This document shows positions 43,529 to 52,030 of a stretch of DNA of 54,776 nucleotides, one piece after another (the stretch's first letter is position 1; each line of letters starts with the position of its first letter). The translations under genes were made by a program, and so were the position numbers. Below the pieces are notes generated by a model that ran no database searches, was not told the origin of the DNA, and was given only the letters and a program-made list of their open reading frames with translations. Source of the DNA: an uncultured Negativicutes bacterium (GTDB lineage Bacteria > Bacillota > Negativicutes > Veillonellales > Megasphaeraceae); assembly GCA_900752195.1 (NCBI GenBank), contig CAADUJ010000015.1, positions 1 through 54,776 on the forward strand, read 5' to 3'.

Positions 43529-44716
43529 TTATCCCCTCTTTCCTTTTATTGATTTCCATTTGTGTGTTACGTATTTCATCGTTGTCGCTGCACCTCCGTT
43601 GCAGCGGAAGGAAAAAATTTCGCTGCCCATAAGGAACGCCGCCGTGCCTAACGTTAGCATCCAGGCACAACTATGCCAAAGGCCAGGTGCCTGCCCTTCT
43701 AATAGGAGGGACCGCATCGGTACGGCAGCATGGCGTAACGGTAACAAGAAGGAAAAGACCTGGGAAAATTCATTCATATACCAAGCAGGCCAACTGAGAC
43801 CACTGAAGAGCACGCCGGGCATAAGATATAAGAGGGGAATCTGTATACTCAATCGTTCAGAAGGGCTTACTGACGCAAAAAATACCATCATTGCCGACAC
43901 AAAATACGTAAAACATATGACGACCATCCCTATATGGGTGAGGCTTCCCTTAAGGGGAATGTGGAACAGGAAGTGAACTATACCAAGGGAAAGATAGAAT
44001 GACATCGTCGCCATGAGCATACAAAGTCCTGTCTTTTGCCCTACGACATGCCATACAGATTCTCCGGGAAGTTTCTGTTTACAAGCCCCTACGACCATAG
44101 GGCAAAGGACAAGCATAATACCAATTTGCAGCCCATTCATGACGAGACCGATGAGCATAAAGGGAGAGTATCCGGCAACGGGATTATTCAAGATACGGAT
44201 GCCCATGCGAACGGGATAGGCCATCCTGGCAGCAGCGTGAGGCAATATGCCTTTTGCTTCCATACTAGACGTTCCCACTGCTACGCCCAGGGTCTGATTG
44301 ATTTCAGCAGCCCCTTTCATAGCTGCATTGCCAACCATGGTATTCGAAAAATCAACGGATAAAAGCAAGGTTGCTCCCTGGCTGGTCTTGATGGTTTTCG
44401 AAAAATCAACGGGTATATCAAGACCTGCCTTCGCCTTTCCCGATGCGATATACTGGTTCATGTCTTCTGGATCTGTCACCTCGGCCACTACAGAAAAGGC
44501 TTCGCTATCGCTGTAGGCTTGTACGACGCGACGACTCAGGGCCGATTGTTCCTGATCGCAAATGACAAGAGGGACATACGTCACAGTATTGCGCTCATAA
44601 ATAAAACCAAAGAGGATGGCAAAGGTTAGGGGCAAGAGAAAGATAATGCCTGCAGCCCCTCGCAGTTTAAAAAGATGTTTCTTCAAGTCGCAACAGCGGA
44701 GCGGGAACCTTTTCAT
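43529..44716 (-). CDS. ABC-2 type efflux permease A
   Basis: 395 aa with the same layout as permease B: an N-terminal helix (IIFLLPLTFAILFGFIYE), a periplasmic domain (VICDQEQSALSRRVVQAYSDSEAFSVVAEV) and C-terminal helices with VLFSGLSWPAWYMNEF. The start overlaps the stop of the membrane-fusion gene (44713-44716), so translation is coupled. A and B probably form a heterodimer. The N-terminus lacks an ATPase domain. Confidence 0.8.
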   Translation of the reverse strand: MKRFPLRCCDLKKHLFKLRGAAGIIFLLPLTFAILFGFIYERNTVTYVPLVICDQEQSALSRRVVQAYSDSEAFSVVAEVTDPEDMNQYIASGKAKAGLDIPVDFSKTIKTSQGATLLLSVDFSNTMVGNAAMKGAAEINQTLGVAVGTSSMEAKGILPHAAARMAYPVRMGIRILNNPVAGYSPFMLIGLVMNGLQIGIMLVLCPMVVGACKQKLPGESVWHVVGQKTGLCMLMATMSFYLSLGIVHFLFHIPLKGSLTHIGMVVICFTYFVSAMMVFFASVSPSERLSIQIPLLYLMPGVLFSGLSWPAWYMNEFSQVFSFLLPLRHAAVPMRSLLLEGQAPGLWHSCAWMLTLGTAAFLMGSEIFSFRCNGGAATTMKYVTHKWKSIKGKRG

Positions 44717-45750
44717 GTTGTTTCACCTTCTATGAGCTGAAACCGCATACCTGGCCGGAGATAGGCATCATTGACCTGAACTTTCATATTAAAGGTGATA
44801 ATATCCGTATCATCGCCCCGTTCGCTCGTAGCTCGCTGTGTTGCAAATTCAGACTTCTTACTGATATCCGTAATAGTGCCTTGCAGGGTTTTCGATTCAT
44901 CGCGGCTGCGCAACGTCACCGTCTGGCCAACGGCATATTTTTTCAGCTTTGTTTCAGGAATCTTGAAATCCACCCAGTTATCGGTTTTGTCTTGAAGCGC
45001 TACCAGCGGCGTACCCATAGAAATCATCGATCCTTCTTCGATATATTTTGCCGTAATGACGCCGTCAAAGGGTGCCTTGATTTCTGTTTCATCGATAGAT
45101 ACTTCCAACTGTTCGAGCTGTGCCCGTGCGGCCTCAAGCTTTTGTTTGACCGCATCGACGTTGGCCGTATTCACAGCGGTCTGCATAAGACCGGCATCTG
45201 CCGAATCTACAGCCGCCTGGGCCTGTGAAAACGTGGCCTGAGCCACTTCGTACCGCGATTTGTAGCTGTCGAAGGCTTGTTTGGATACAGCCCCTTGCTG
45301 ATACAGCGCTTCATACCGGGCAAAGTCTTTTTCGGCCAGATCCAACTGGGATTTTGCCGTATTGAGGCCGGCATGGGCATTATGAAGGGACGAATGGGAT
45401 GTGCGGTCTTGTAAGACTGTCACCGTATCATACTGGCGCACTTGTGCTTCGAGAGACTCTATATTCGCTTCTGCCTGGGCTTTTTGGGCTAACAGATCGC
45501 GCTGATCAATATAAGCCAAGACGTCGCCTTTTTTGACTACATCTCCTTCTTTGACGCGAAGAGCTACGACGCGGCCTGCAATTTTTGAATTAATATCGAT
45601 TTCCTTGGCATCGGCTCTCCCCCAAACCTGCTCTGATGCCGTATCTGTAGCTTGCAAGGAACATCCTGAAAGTAACACTAACGCCATAATGCCATATACG
45701 ATGGTGCTGATAACGGTACGTGACCGTCCTTGCCTGTTCATTTTCTCCAT
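44713..45750 (-). CDS. HlyD-type membrane-fusion lipoprotein
   Basis: 345 aa from ATG 45750, preceded by AAGGAGG. A lipoprotein signal (MALVLLSGC) is followed by a barrel-sandwich hybrid (EIDINSKIAGRVVALRVKEGDVVKKGDVLAYID), an alpha-helical hairpin of about 130 residues and a second lipoyl half (IKAPFDGVITAKYIEEGSMISMGTPLVAL). It is the periplasmic adaptor linking the inner-membrane permeases to an outer-membrane channel, again implying a diderm cell. Two TetR-type palindromes lie in its upstream region. Confidence 0.88.
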   Translation of the reverse strand: MEKMNRQGRSRTVISTIVYGIMALVLLSGCSLQATDTASEQVWGRADAKEIDINSKIAGRVVALRVKEGDVVKKGDVLAYIDQRDLLAQKAQAEANIESLEAQVRQYDTVTVLQDRTSHSSLHNAHAGLNTAKSQLDLAEKDFARYEALYQQGAVSKQAFDSYKSRYEVAQATFSQAQAAVDSADAGLMQTAVNTANVDAVKQKLEAARAQLEQLEVSIDETEIKAPFDGVITAKYIEEGSMISMGTPLVALQDKTDNWVDFKIPETKLKKYAVGQTVTLRSRDESKTLQGTITDISKKSEFATQRATSERGDDTDIITFNMKVQVNDAYLRPGMRFQLIEGETT

Positions 45751-45769
45751 ACTAATCCTCCTTTTTGAT

Positions 45770-45823
45770 TTGAACGTGTTCAAATCAGTTGTCATAAAAA
45801 TATGAGTTGAACATGTTCAACTC
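45770..45823 (-). promoter_or_regulatory. Two palindromic operators before the efflux operon
   Basis: TTGAACGTGTTCAA at 45770-45783 and the perfect 20-bp palindrome GAGTTGAACATGTTCAACTC at 45804-45823. They lie between the TetR stop and the adaptor start and probably overlap a promoter there. A third copy is at 46505. Confidence 0.75.
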
Positions 45824-45842
45824 GTGGCAGGCGCATACAGTT

Positions 45843-46490
45843 TCATTGAACTGTATGAATCATGGTATCGGCGATGCCTCGTATATCTTCGATATGACGA
45901 GAAATCCCTTCCTGTACCTGTTTGATTTCCTCACCAGGGACGCCAAGAAGATGAAGTGCCATTTCTAGAAAAAGTGCTTCATATTTGTCCGTTTCTACAC
46001 TATGGCGAAACGAAAAGTGCATGACGTAACTTCGCATGGCACTTTTTATGATCATCGTACGCCGAAAGACGTCTTCCCTGTCGTACGAAATAGTGGGGCC
46101 AAAAATCTCCATCGTCATTTCCGTCAAGTATTCGACGCTTTTTTCGAAGATTAGCGGTGACGTATAGGCTTCGTAATAGGTCTCCCTGATGATGTCGTTC
46201 ATTTCGACAGCCTTGCATTCGACGATGCATAATGCAGCATATCTGAAGGCTGGCGATTCATGAGAAAAACGCTGGGAAATAAAATAGTTGCACTGGCGAA
46301 ACAGTGTAGAAATAAGGGATTGGAAAATATCTTCTTTGTTCGTAAAGAAGTGATAAATGCTTCCTGTCAGGATTCCTGATTTCTCTACGATTTGCCGAAT
46401 CGTCGTCTTCTTGTATCCTTGTGCGACAAAAAGCGCTTTTGCTGCCTTCAAGATCGTGTTCCGCACGTCTAAATGGTCTCGTTGCTTCAT
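45843..46490 (-). CDS. TetR-family repressor of the efflux operon
   Basis: 215 aa. The N-terminal helix-turn-helix (RNTILKAAKALFVAQGYKKTTIRQIVEKSGILTGSIYHFFTNKEDIFQSLI) is classic TetR; the C-terminal ligand domain is unassigned. It is first in the gene cluster, upstream of the adaptor and two permeases, with one palindrome in its own promoter region and two before the adaptor. Autorepression and induction by an exported compound are likely. Confidence 0.9.
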   Translation of the reverse strand: MKQRDHLDVRNTILKAAKALFVAQGYKKTTIRQIVEKSGILTGSIYHFFTNKEDIFQSLISTLFRQCNYFISQRFSHESPAFRYAALCIVECKAVEMNDIIRETYYEAYTSPLIFEKSVEYLTEMTMEIFGPTISYDREDVFRRTMIIKSAMRSYVMHFSFRHSVETDKYEALFLEMALHLLGVPGEEIKQVQEGISRHIEDIRGIADTMIHTVQ

Positions 46491-46504
46491 AACTATCCTG
46501 CCTT

Positions 46505-46518
46505 TTGAACATGTTCAA
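46505..46518 (-). promoter_or_regulatory. Third palindromic operator, before tetR
   Basis: TTGAACATGTTCAA, identical to the core of the operator at 45807-45820, located 15 bp upstream of the tetR start codon. This supports autoregulation. Confidence 0.75.
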
Positions 46519-46593
46519 TCATGGGCGACTTGCCGCCCTTTTCTATTTTCTATAGTAGCACCAGATACGACAATGGTCAAACAAAAAAATGGT

Positions 46594-46627
46594 CAAATAA
46601 AAAACTGCGGCTCTTCACCGCAGTTTT
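46594..46627 (-). terminator. Terminator after the CPAC protein gene
   Basis: AAAACTGCGG (46601-46610) pairs with CCGCAGTTTT (46618-46627), followed by TTATTT on the minus strand. Confidence 0.65.
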
Positions 46628-46636
46628 CCCGTATCG

Positions 46637-47022
46637 TTATGCTTCACCGAAGGCTTCTTTTAAGGCCTGGCCAAAGACGCCTGTGCGAGGACCGATTAAA
46701 CGCAAGATGGCAACGCCTGCTGTACAGGCCGGACAGAAGCAGAACGTACCACCTTCTGAGCCTGTGCATACATGGCAGCCGCTTGTTCTTCGCCAAAATG
46801 CTGTTTAGCAAATGCAGAAGCAAAGAACGGAATGACTTCGTCGATGGTATTGACGTCAGCCGATAATTCTGCAATAAGACTGCGCGTCTGCAAGTCTTCT
46901 CCTTCTGTATCAACGGCGCTTAACCAGTCTTGGGCGACCTGTTTCAATTGAGGTGTTACGCTCGGTGCCGTAATGAGGGCATGGACTTGTTCAATAACTT
47001 GTTTTTTTACATTTTCTTCCAT
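46637..47022 (-). pseudogene. Small CxCPAC protein (often annotated Hsp90-like), frameshifted
   Basis: ATG 47022 after GGGAGG starts EENVKKQVIEQVHALITAPSVTPQLKQVAQDWLSAV. The frame is lost near 46752: after MYAQAQ the conserved ending EGGTFCFCPACTAGVAILRLIGPRTG is in another frame and stops at 46637. A single missing G (CAG-GAA) explains it. Relatives in anaerobic Firmicutes end in a CDCPAC motif and are labelled molecular chaperone Hsp90 without real evidence. In the unshifted frame the protein ends VRPVQQALPSCV. Confidence 0.6.
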
Positions 47023-47101
47023 GGTGTTCATACCTCCCTTAGTATCTATCGGTATATGTAAACTGTACCACTTTGGGATAGTATTGTCAATAATGGTGCC
47101 T

Positions 47102-48211
47102 TTAGTTGCGCATCGGATCGGCAATCCAGGCCATGAAGACGATGCGCGGCGTTTCTGCATCTGTGACGTCGCGAATGACGATAAAGTAGGGAGAATCCAT
47201 TTTTACGGTCATCGGTGTTTTGACAACGGGCATCGAGGTAACGCGGAAACTGATTTCCGTCAGTGCCTTTGCATCGGCATAGGTTTCGTTAATATCAAGC
47301 GTTGCCGTTTGTTTTGCTTCTGTAACAGTGAACGGTATATCACCGGCTATGGTATCGAAATAAAGGTCTCCTTGGAAAAACGACGTAATGCCCATGGTCT
47401 TAAAGAGAGGCCGTATATTCATCTTCGATTCCAGCTTCGTCTTAGGGATATACAGCTTGACATGTTCTTGTACGCCTTCATGACGGTCAAAGGAATCGAG
47501 TATCCTGTCAAGATGTGCTGCCACGTCGTCACGATTCTGTGTAGGCTTGATGAAATATACCTGCGAGCCCTTCTTACCCTGTAAGACAGTCATTTCATAG
47601 TCGTCCGTTTTCTTAGCCAGTCCCGTTTCAACTTCGTTATACATTGTCGGGACCTGCTCTATCGTGCCGTCACTGAGCGTAAAGGGGCGATCTTTTGTAT
47701 TGGCTGTATCAAACGGTACTTGCCATTCTGCAAAATAATGGGCTGCCGTTAAGAAAGCCAGGTTTCCCTGTGGCGCATCTCTATCGATGACATCGCCAAG
47801 AATACGATTCTGGAATGCAATTTTTTCCTGCAACGCTCCGTCAGGGAATGAAACGATTCGTAAATCGCCACTTGCCTTTGTCGTATCGGTGATGCCGATA
47901 TTTTTATCGAGCAAAATAAGTCCGCCTGTTTTCGTATTTTTCAACGTTTCCCAACGAATGCCCGGAACCGTATAAGGGGCCAGCTCCTTTTCCAGTCTCT
48001 GGTCATGAGAATTAGCACCGATGCTGGCAAGAATCTGCTGCACCGAATAGGGTGAAAAGACGAGGTTACGGTCTGTACCATTTTCTTTCATGACTTCATT
48101 CATCATAAAGACGGCGTTGCCATCGTCAACGGAATCGGCAGAGGCACCGGCACTTAGCAGTGTCGTCGCGGCTACTGCGAAGGCAAGCGCTTTTTTCCAT
48201 ATGCATTTCAT
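47102..48211 (-). CDS. Secreted serpin-like protein
   Basis: 369 aa with a signal peptide (MKCIWKKALAFAVAATTLLSAGASA). The mature region is serpin-like: NLVFSPYSVQQILASIGANS near the start, FLTAAHYFAEWQVPFD in the shutter/breach area, and a C-terminal VTEAKQTATLDINETYADAKALTEISF hinge, with DSPYFIVIRDVTDAETPRIVFMAWIADP at the end. The reactive loop follows the hinge; its P1 residue cannot be set by eye. Bacterial serpins may protect against host or rumen proteases. Good AAAGGAG upstream. Confidence 0.85.
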   Translation of the reverse strand: MKCIWKKALAFAVAATTLLSAGASADSVDDGNAVFMMNEVMKENGTDRNLVFSPYSVQQILASIGANSHDQRLEKELAPYTVPGIRWETLKNTKTGGLILLDKNIGITDTTKASGDLRIVSFPDGALQEKIAFQNRILGDVIDRDAPQGNLAFLTAAHYFAEWQVPFDTANTKDRPFTLSDGTIEQVPTMYNEVETGLAKKTDDYEMTVLQGKKGSQVYFIKPTQNRDDVAAHLDRILDSFDRHEGVQEHVKLYIPKTKLESKMNIRPLFKTMGITSFFQGDLYFDTIAGDIPFTVTEAKQTATLDINETYADAKALTEISFRVTSMPVVKTPMTVKMDSPYFIVIRDVTDAETPRIVFMAWIADPMRN

Positions 48212-48242
48212 ACAAAAAACTCCTTTCTGTTCACACTATTCT

Positions 48243-49307
48243 TTAATATACTTTTACTTGTATCCAATTATCGTCATAGAGACGGTCCCCATCTTCGCCA
48301 AGATAGTGATACGTTTCCTGTCCTTCATAGACTTGGCGCGGCGGGAAGACGACAGGGTTATCTTTATAGTCTTCATCTTCTTCTAAGGTAGCGACGGCCG
48401 TATTCGGCGTGGAGTACGTGAGATATTCAAAATTCTTGAGGGCAACGTCGGGCCGGCTCATGAAGTTGATGAAGGCATGGGCGTTTTCGACATTTCTGGC
48501 ATTTTTGGGGATAACCCATGAATCGATCCACAAGTTCGTCCCTTCATCGGGAACGACGAAGACGAGATTCCTGTTTTCTAAAATCATTCGCAAGGCTTCT
48601 CCTGAATAGACGACGCCCAGTGCGGCTTCACCTGATACGAGCTTGTCTTTGACGTCATCAATGCCATAGGCCTGCACGAGAGGCTTTTGTGCGATGAGGA
48701 GATCCCTGGCCTCTTCAATCTGCTTCGGGTCCTTCGTATTCATGGAATAGCCCAGACGCTTTAACGCTACCATAAAGGAATCACGAGCTGAATCCTGCAT
48801 AAGGATATGATTTGCATAGGCCGTATCCCATAAGATGGACCAGCTGTGAACAGGTTCATGGACCATCGTCTTATTATACAAGATTCCTACTGTCCCCCAG
48901 CAGTACGGCACGGAATAGCGGTTACCCGGGTCGAAGGATTCGGATTGCTTCAAAAACTGTTTTCCTATATACTGCTCCACATTGGGGAGCTTTGAAAAAT
49001 CGATGGGTTGGAGCAGGTGGTTCTTGATCATCTTTTCTATCATGTAGTCAGAGGGACAAATGACGTCGTACTGAATGGCGCCAGCTGCGACGAGAGGATA
49101 CATGCTTTCGTTCGTATCGAATTCGTCCATAACGACGTGGATGCCCGTTTCTTCTTCAAACTGTGTCAGTACGTCTGGATCGATGTAATCGCCCCAGTTA
49201 TAGACATAGACCACATTTTCATTTTCTTCCTCTGTTCCCAAAAAGGAACAGCCGCTGAGGCATAGTACGGCAAAGGCCATGAGGAGGAATGCGTTTATCC
49301 ATTTCAT
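48243..49307 (-). CDS. potD: Spermidine/putrescine-binding lipoprotein PotD
   Basis: 354 aa. Lipoprotein signal with LCLSGCSF; the mature protein begins VVYVYNWGDYIDPDVLTQFEEETGIHVVMDEFDTNESMYP, the PotD/PotF signature, and includes VICPSDYMIEKMI and NLWIDSWVIPKNARN. It captures polyamines in the periplasm for PotABC. Last gene of the pot operon, 13 bp after potC. Confidence 0.93.
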   Translation of the reverse strand: MKWINAFLLMAFAVLCLSGCSFLGTEEENENVVYVYNWGDYIDPDVLTQFEEETGIHVVMDEFDTNESMYPLVAAGAIQYDVICPSDYMIEKMIKNHLLQPIDFSKLPNVEQYIGKQFLKQSESFDPGNRYSVPYCWGTVGILYNKTMVHEPVHSWSILWDTAYANHILMQDSARDSFMVALKRLGYSMNTKDPKQIEEARDLLIAQKPLVQAYGIDDVKDKLVSGEAALGVVYSGEALRMILENRNLVFVVPDEGTNLWIDSWVIPKNARNVENAHAFINFMSRPDVALKNFEYLTYSTPNTAVATLEEDEDYKDNPVVFPPRQVYEGQETYHYLGEDGDRLYDDNWIQVKVY

Positions 49308-49320
49308 ATGTACTCCCTCC

Positions 49321-50106
49321 TTACTGTGATGCCTGTTCTAGCCGCAGGCGATGACGATTGACGTATAAGAGGATGGCAAAGACGACAACAAAGACGAAGA
49401 CCAGTGTCGACAAGGCGTACATTTCCGGATGGATGCCTAGTTTGAGCTGGGCATAAATTTCTGTTGGCAACGTGTCAATGCCAGCGCCCTTCGTAAAATG
49501 GGTAATGATGAAATCATCGGCCGACATGGTGAAAGCCAGCATAAAACCGGCGATGAGACTCGGCCGCAGTTCCGGCAATACGACGCGGCGAAAGGCCAGG
49601 AAAGGTGTGGCTCCCAAGTCCCGTGCCGCATCATAGCAGTTGCGATCAAGGGCCATAAGCTGTGGCATGATGCACAAGATGACATAGGGCAGGTTAAATA
49701 CGACGTGGGCCATGAGAATGGAACCGTATCCCAGCCGTATGCCTAGTCCCAGGAACAGGAGCATGAGCGAAATACCTGTGACGATGTCCGCATTGAGCAG
49801 GGGAATCGTTGCGATGCCCATGAGGAAGGACCGTTTCTTCTTACCCATGCGACGCAGGGCAAGACACGTAAGCAGTCCCAGCACCGTTGCGATGGCAGCC
49901 GACAAGAGACCGATGGTAATGGTATTCTGCAATGCCTCTAAAATGGCTTCGTCCTGAACGAGTTGTCCATACCATTGGAATGTAAATCCCGTCCAGTTGC
50001 CGCGATAGCGGTTTTCATTGAAGGACAACGCGATGAGCACGCCTATGGGAGCGTACATGAAGACGATGATCAAACCTAAATAACATTTTTTCCAGAGCTT
50101 CATCAT
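49321..50106 (-). CDS. potC: Polyamine ABC transporter permease PotC
   Basis: 261 aa with about six membrane helices and the EAA loop AARDLGATPFLAFRRVVLPELRPSLIAG near 165 that contacts PotA. The N-terminus YAPIGVLIALSFNENRYRGNWTGFTFQWY is PotC-like. Overlaps potB by 4 bp. Confidence 0.92.
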   Translation of the reverse strand: MMKLWKKCYLGLIIVFMYAPIGVLIALSFNENRYRGNWTGFTFQWYGQLVQDEAILEALQNTITIGLLSAAIATVLGLLTCLALRRMGKKKRSFLMGIATIPLLNADIVTGISLMLLFLGLGIRLGYGSILMAHVVFNLPYVILCIMPQLMALDRNCYDAARDLGATPFLAFRRVVLPELRPSLIAGFMLAFTMSADDFIITHFTKGAGIDTLPTEIYAQLKLGIHPEMYALSTLVFVFVVVFAILLYVNRHRLRLEQASQ

Positions 50107-50930
50107 CTCTTCACCTGCCCTTCTGCCGTATCAAAATACGCCGTCAGTGCCATATTCAAGATAATGAATACCATGAGGATGAGTGACAAGGCACTTCCTA
50201 AATGCCAGTCGTAGGCGACGGTGAATTCCTGTTCTACAATATTGCCGATGAGAAGGACCTTGTTGCCTCCTAAGAGGCCGCTGATGAAGAACGTCGTAAG
50301 AGACGGGATGAATACCATCGTAATGCCGCTGATGATTCCAGGAAGCGTCAGGGGAAAGACGACTTTCGTAAACGTCTGGAACGGGCTTGCGCCAAGGTCG
50401 CGTGCTGCATGGATGACGTTGCGGTTTATCTTGGATAATGATACGTATAGAGGCAATACCATGTAGGGAAGGAAATTGTAAATCATGCCACAGACGATGG
50501 CAAAAGGCGTATTGATAAGTGCCACATCCGGTAGCGACAGGAGGCGTAAGAATTGATTGATAATGCCGTTTTTTTCCAATAACGTCTGCCACGCCATAGT
50601 TGTCAAAAGGGAATTCATCCACATAGGAAGGATGAACAAGACAAAAATAAGTGGACTCTTGCCCCGCTTCTTTTCCGTCAGGATGAGACAGACGGGATAG
50701 GCGATGACCAGACAGGCCAGCGTGCTCACAAGGCCTAGAAAAATGGAAAGCTCCAAGGATTTCAAATATTCCCAATGAAAGATGACGGAAAGGTTTGCCG
50801 TCGTAAATGCGCCGGTTCCATCAGTGGTGCCATACCAAGCTATAAAAAGTAGGGGAATAAAAATGAAAATGACAGCCCAGAGAAGAAAGGGCGCCGCAAA
50901 TACCTGTGTAATTCTACGTGATTTATTCAT
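50103..50930 (-). CDS. potB: Polyamine ABC transporter permease PotB
   Basis: 275 aa with about six helices and the EAA loop AARDLGASPFQTFTKVVFPLTLPGIISG near 175. The LLWAVIFIFIPLLFIAWYGT start is PotB-like. It overlaps potA by 8 bp and potC by 4 bp, so the operon is tightly coupled. Confidence 0.92.
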   Translation of the reverse strand: MNKSRRITQVFAAPFLLWAVIFIFIPLLFIAWYGTTDGTGAFTTANLSVIFHWEYLKSLELSIFLGLVSTLACLVIAYPVCLILTEKKRGKSPLIFVLFILPMWMNSLLTTMAWQTLLEKNGIINQFLRLLSLPDVALINTPFAIVCGMIYNFLPYMVLPLYVSLSKINRNVIHAARDLGASPFQTFTKVVFPLTLPGIISGITMVFIPSLTTFFISGLLGGNKVLLIGNIVEQEFTVAYDWHLGSALSLILMVFIILNMALTAYFDTAEGQVKR

Positions 50931-51993
50931 TTGCCATGGCCCTTTCGTCTTCCGATTCCGGTTTATTCATGATCTGTATATTGAAGGGATCGATCCAAAG
51001 GCTGACTTCGTCGCCCTGATGATATTGCCTCGTCGATTTGACGAGCCAGTCTACGTTCTGGACGCGGACGGTAATGTTATAGTTCATGCCTTCAAAAATC
51101 ACCTTCGTCACCATCCCCGATAACGCATCGTCAGACGGCGCATGGAGCTCGATATCTTCCGGCCTGATTTGAACATCGACGGGCCGGTTCGTGCCAAAGT
51201 TTACGTCGACGCATTCTATATCACGTCCCTGGATGCGGACGAGTTTGTCGTGGATCATGATGCCGTCGATGATATTGCTGTCTCCAATGAAATCGGCGAC
51301 AAAAGCATTTTCCGGTTCATTATAAATGCTTTCAGGCGTCCCGATTTGCTGTACGTAGCCCTGGTTCATGACGACGACTGTATCAGACATACTTAACGCT
51401 TCTTCCTGGTCATGGGTAATGAAGACGAACGTAATACCCAGCTCTTCTTTGAGTTTAATGAGTTCCAGCTGCATACTGCGGCGAAGTTTGCGGTCAAGAG
51501 CGCTGAGCGGTTCATCCAGCAGGAGGACCCGCGGTTCATTGACGATGGCTCTGGCGATTGCGACACGCTGCTGCTGACCGCCGGAAAGGTCGATGATATT
51601 GGCGTGTTCATAGCCTTCGAGATTAACAAGCTTCAAGGCATAGGCAATCTTGTCCTTGATGTAGGATTGAGACTTACCGTGGATTTTCGGTCCGAAGGCA
51701 ATATTTTCTGCTACATCCATGTGGGAAAAAAGGGAATAATTCTGGAACACCGTATTGACATGGCGTTTGTTTGGCGGCATGTGGGTAATATCGCGCCCAT
51801 CGAAGAGGATACGACCCATGTCGGGTTCCTCAAACCCAGCGATAAGGCGCAGCGTCGTCGTCTTGCCACAGCCACTGGGCCCTAAAAGGGTGACGAACTC
51901 ATTTTCATTAATCGTAAGATCAAGACCATCTAACACCTGATGGCCATCAAAGGATTTGGACACGTGTTCCAGGCGAATCAATTCTTTTTTCAT
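50923..51993 (-). CDS. potA: Polyamine ABC transporter ATPase PotA
   Basis: 356 aa. Walker A GPSGCGKTT near 39, signature LSGGQQQRVAIARAI near 139, Walker B VLLLDEPLSALD near 159, switch His ITHDQEEALSMSD. The C-terminal 110 residues form a TOBE-type regulatory domain. First gene of potABCD, with AAGGAGTG upstream. Confidence 0.93.
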   Translation of the reverse strand: MKKELIRLEHVSKSFDGHQVLDGLDLTINENEFVTLLGPSGCGKTTTLRLIAGFEEPDMGRILFDGRDITHMPPNKRHVNTVFQNYSLFSHMDVAENIAFGPKIHGKSQSYIKDKIAYALKLVNLEGYEHANIIDLSGGQQQRVAIARAIVNEPRVLLLDEPLSALDRKLRRSMQLELIKLKEELGITFVFITHDQEEALSMSDTVVVMNQGYVQQIGTPESIYNEPENAFVADFIGDSNIIDGIMIHDKLVRIQGRDIECVDVNFGTNRPVDVQIRPEDIELHAPSDDALSGMVTKVIFEGMNYNITVRVQNVDWLVKSTRQYHQGDEVSLWIDPFNIQIMNKPESEDERAMANE

Positions 51994-52030
51994 CTATGTT
52001 AGTTTCACTCCTTGAAAGACAATAGTTGTA

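Noticed and set aside
46696..47160. 154-aa reading through the CPAC gene as the true protein
   Set aside because: It lacks a ribosome binding site for its first start, and its C-terminus misses the conserved CxCPAC ending found in the next frame.
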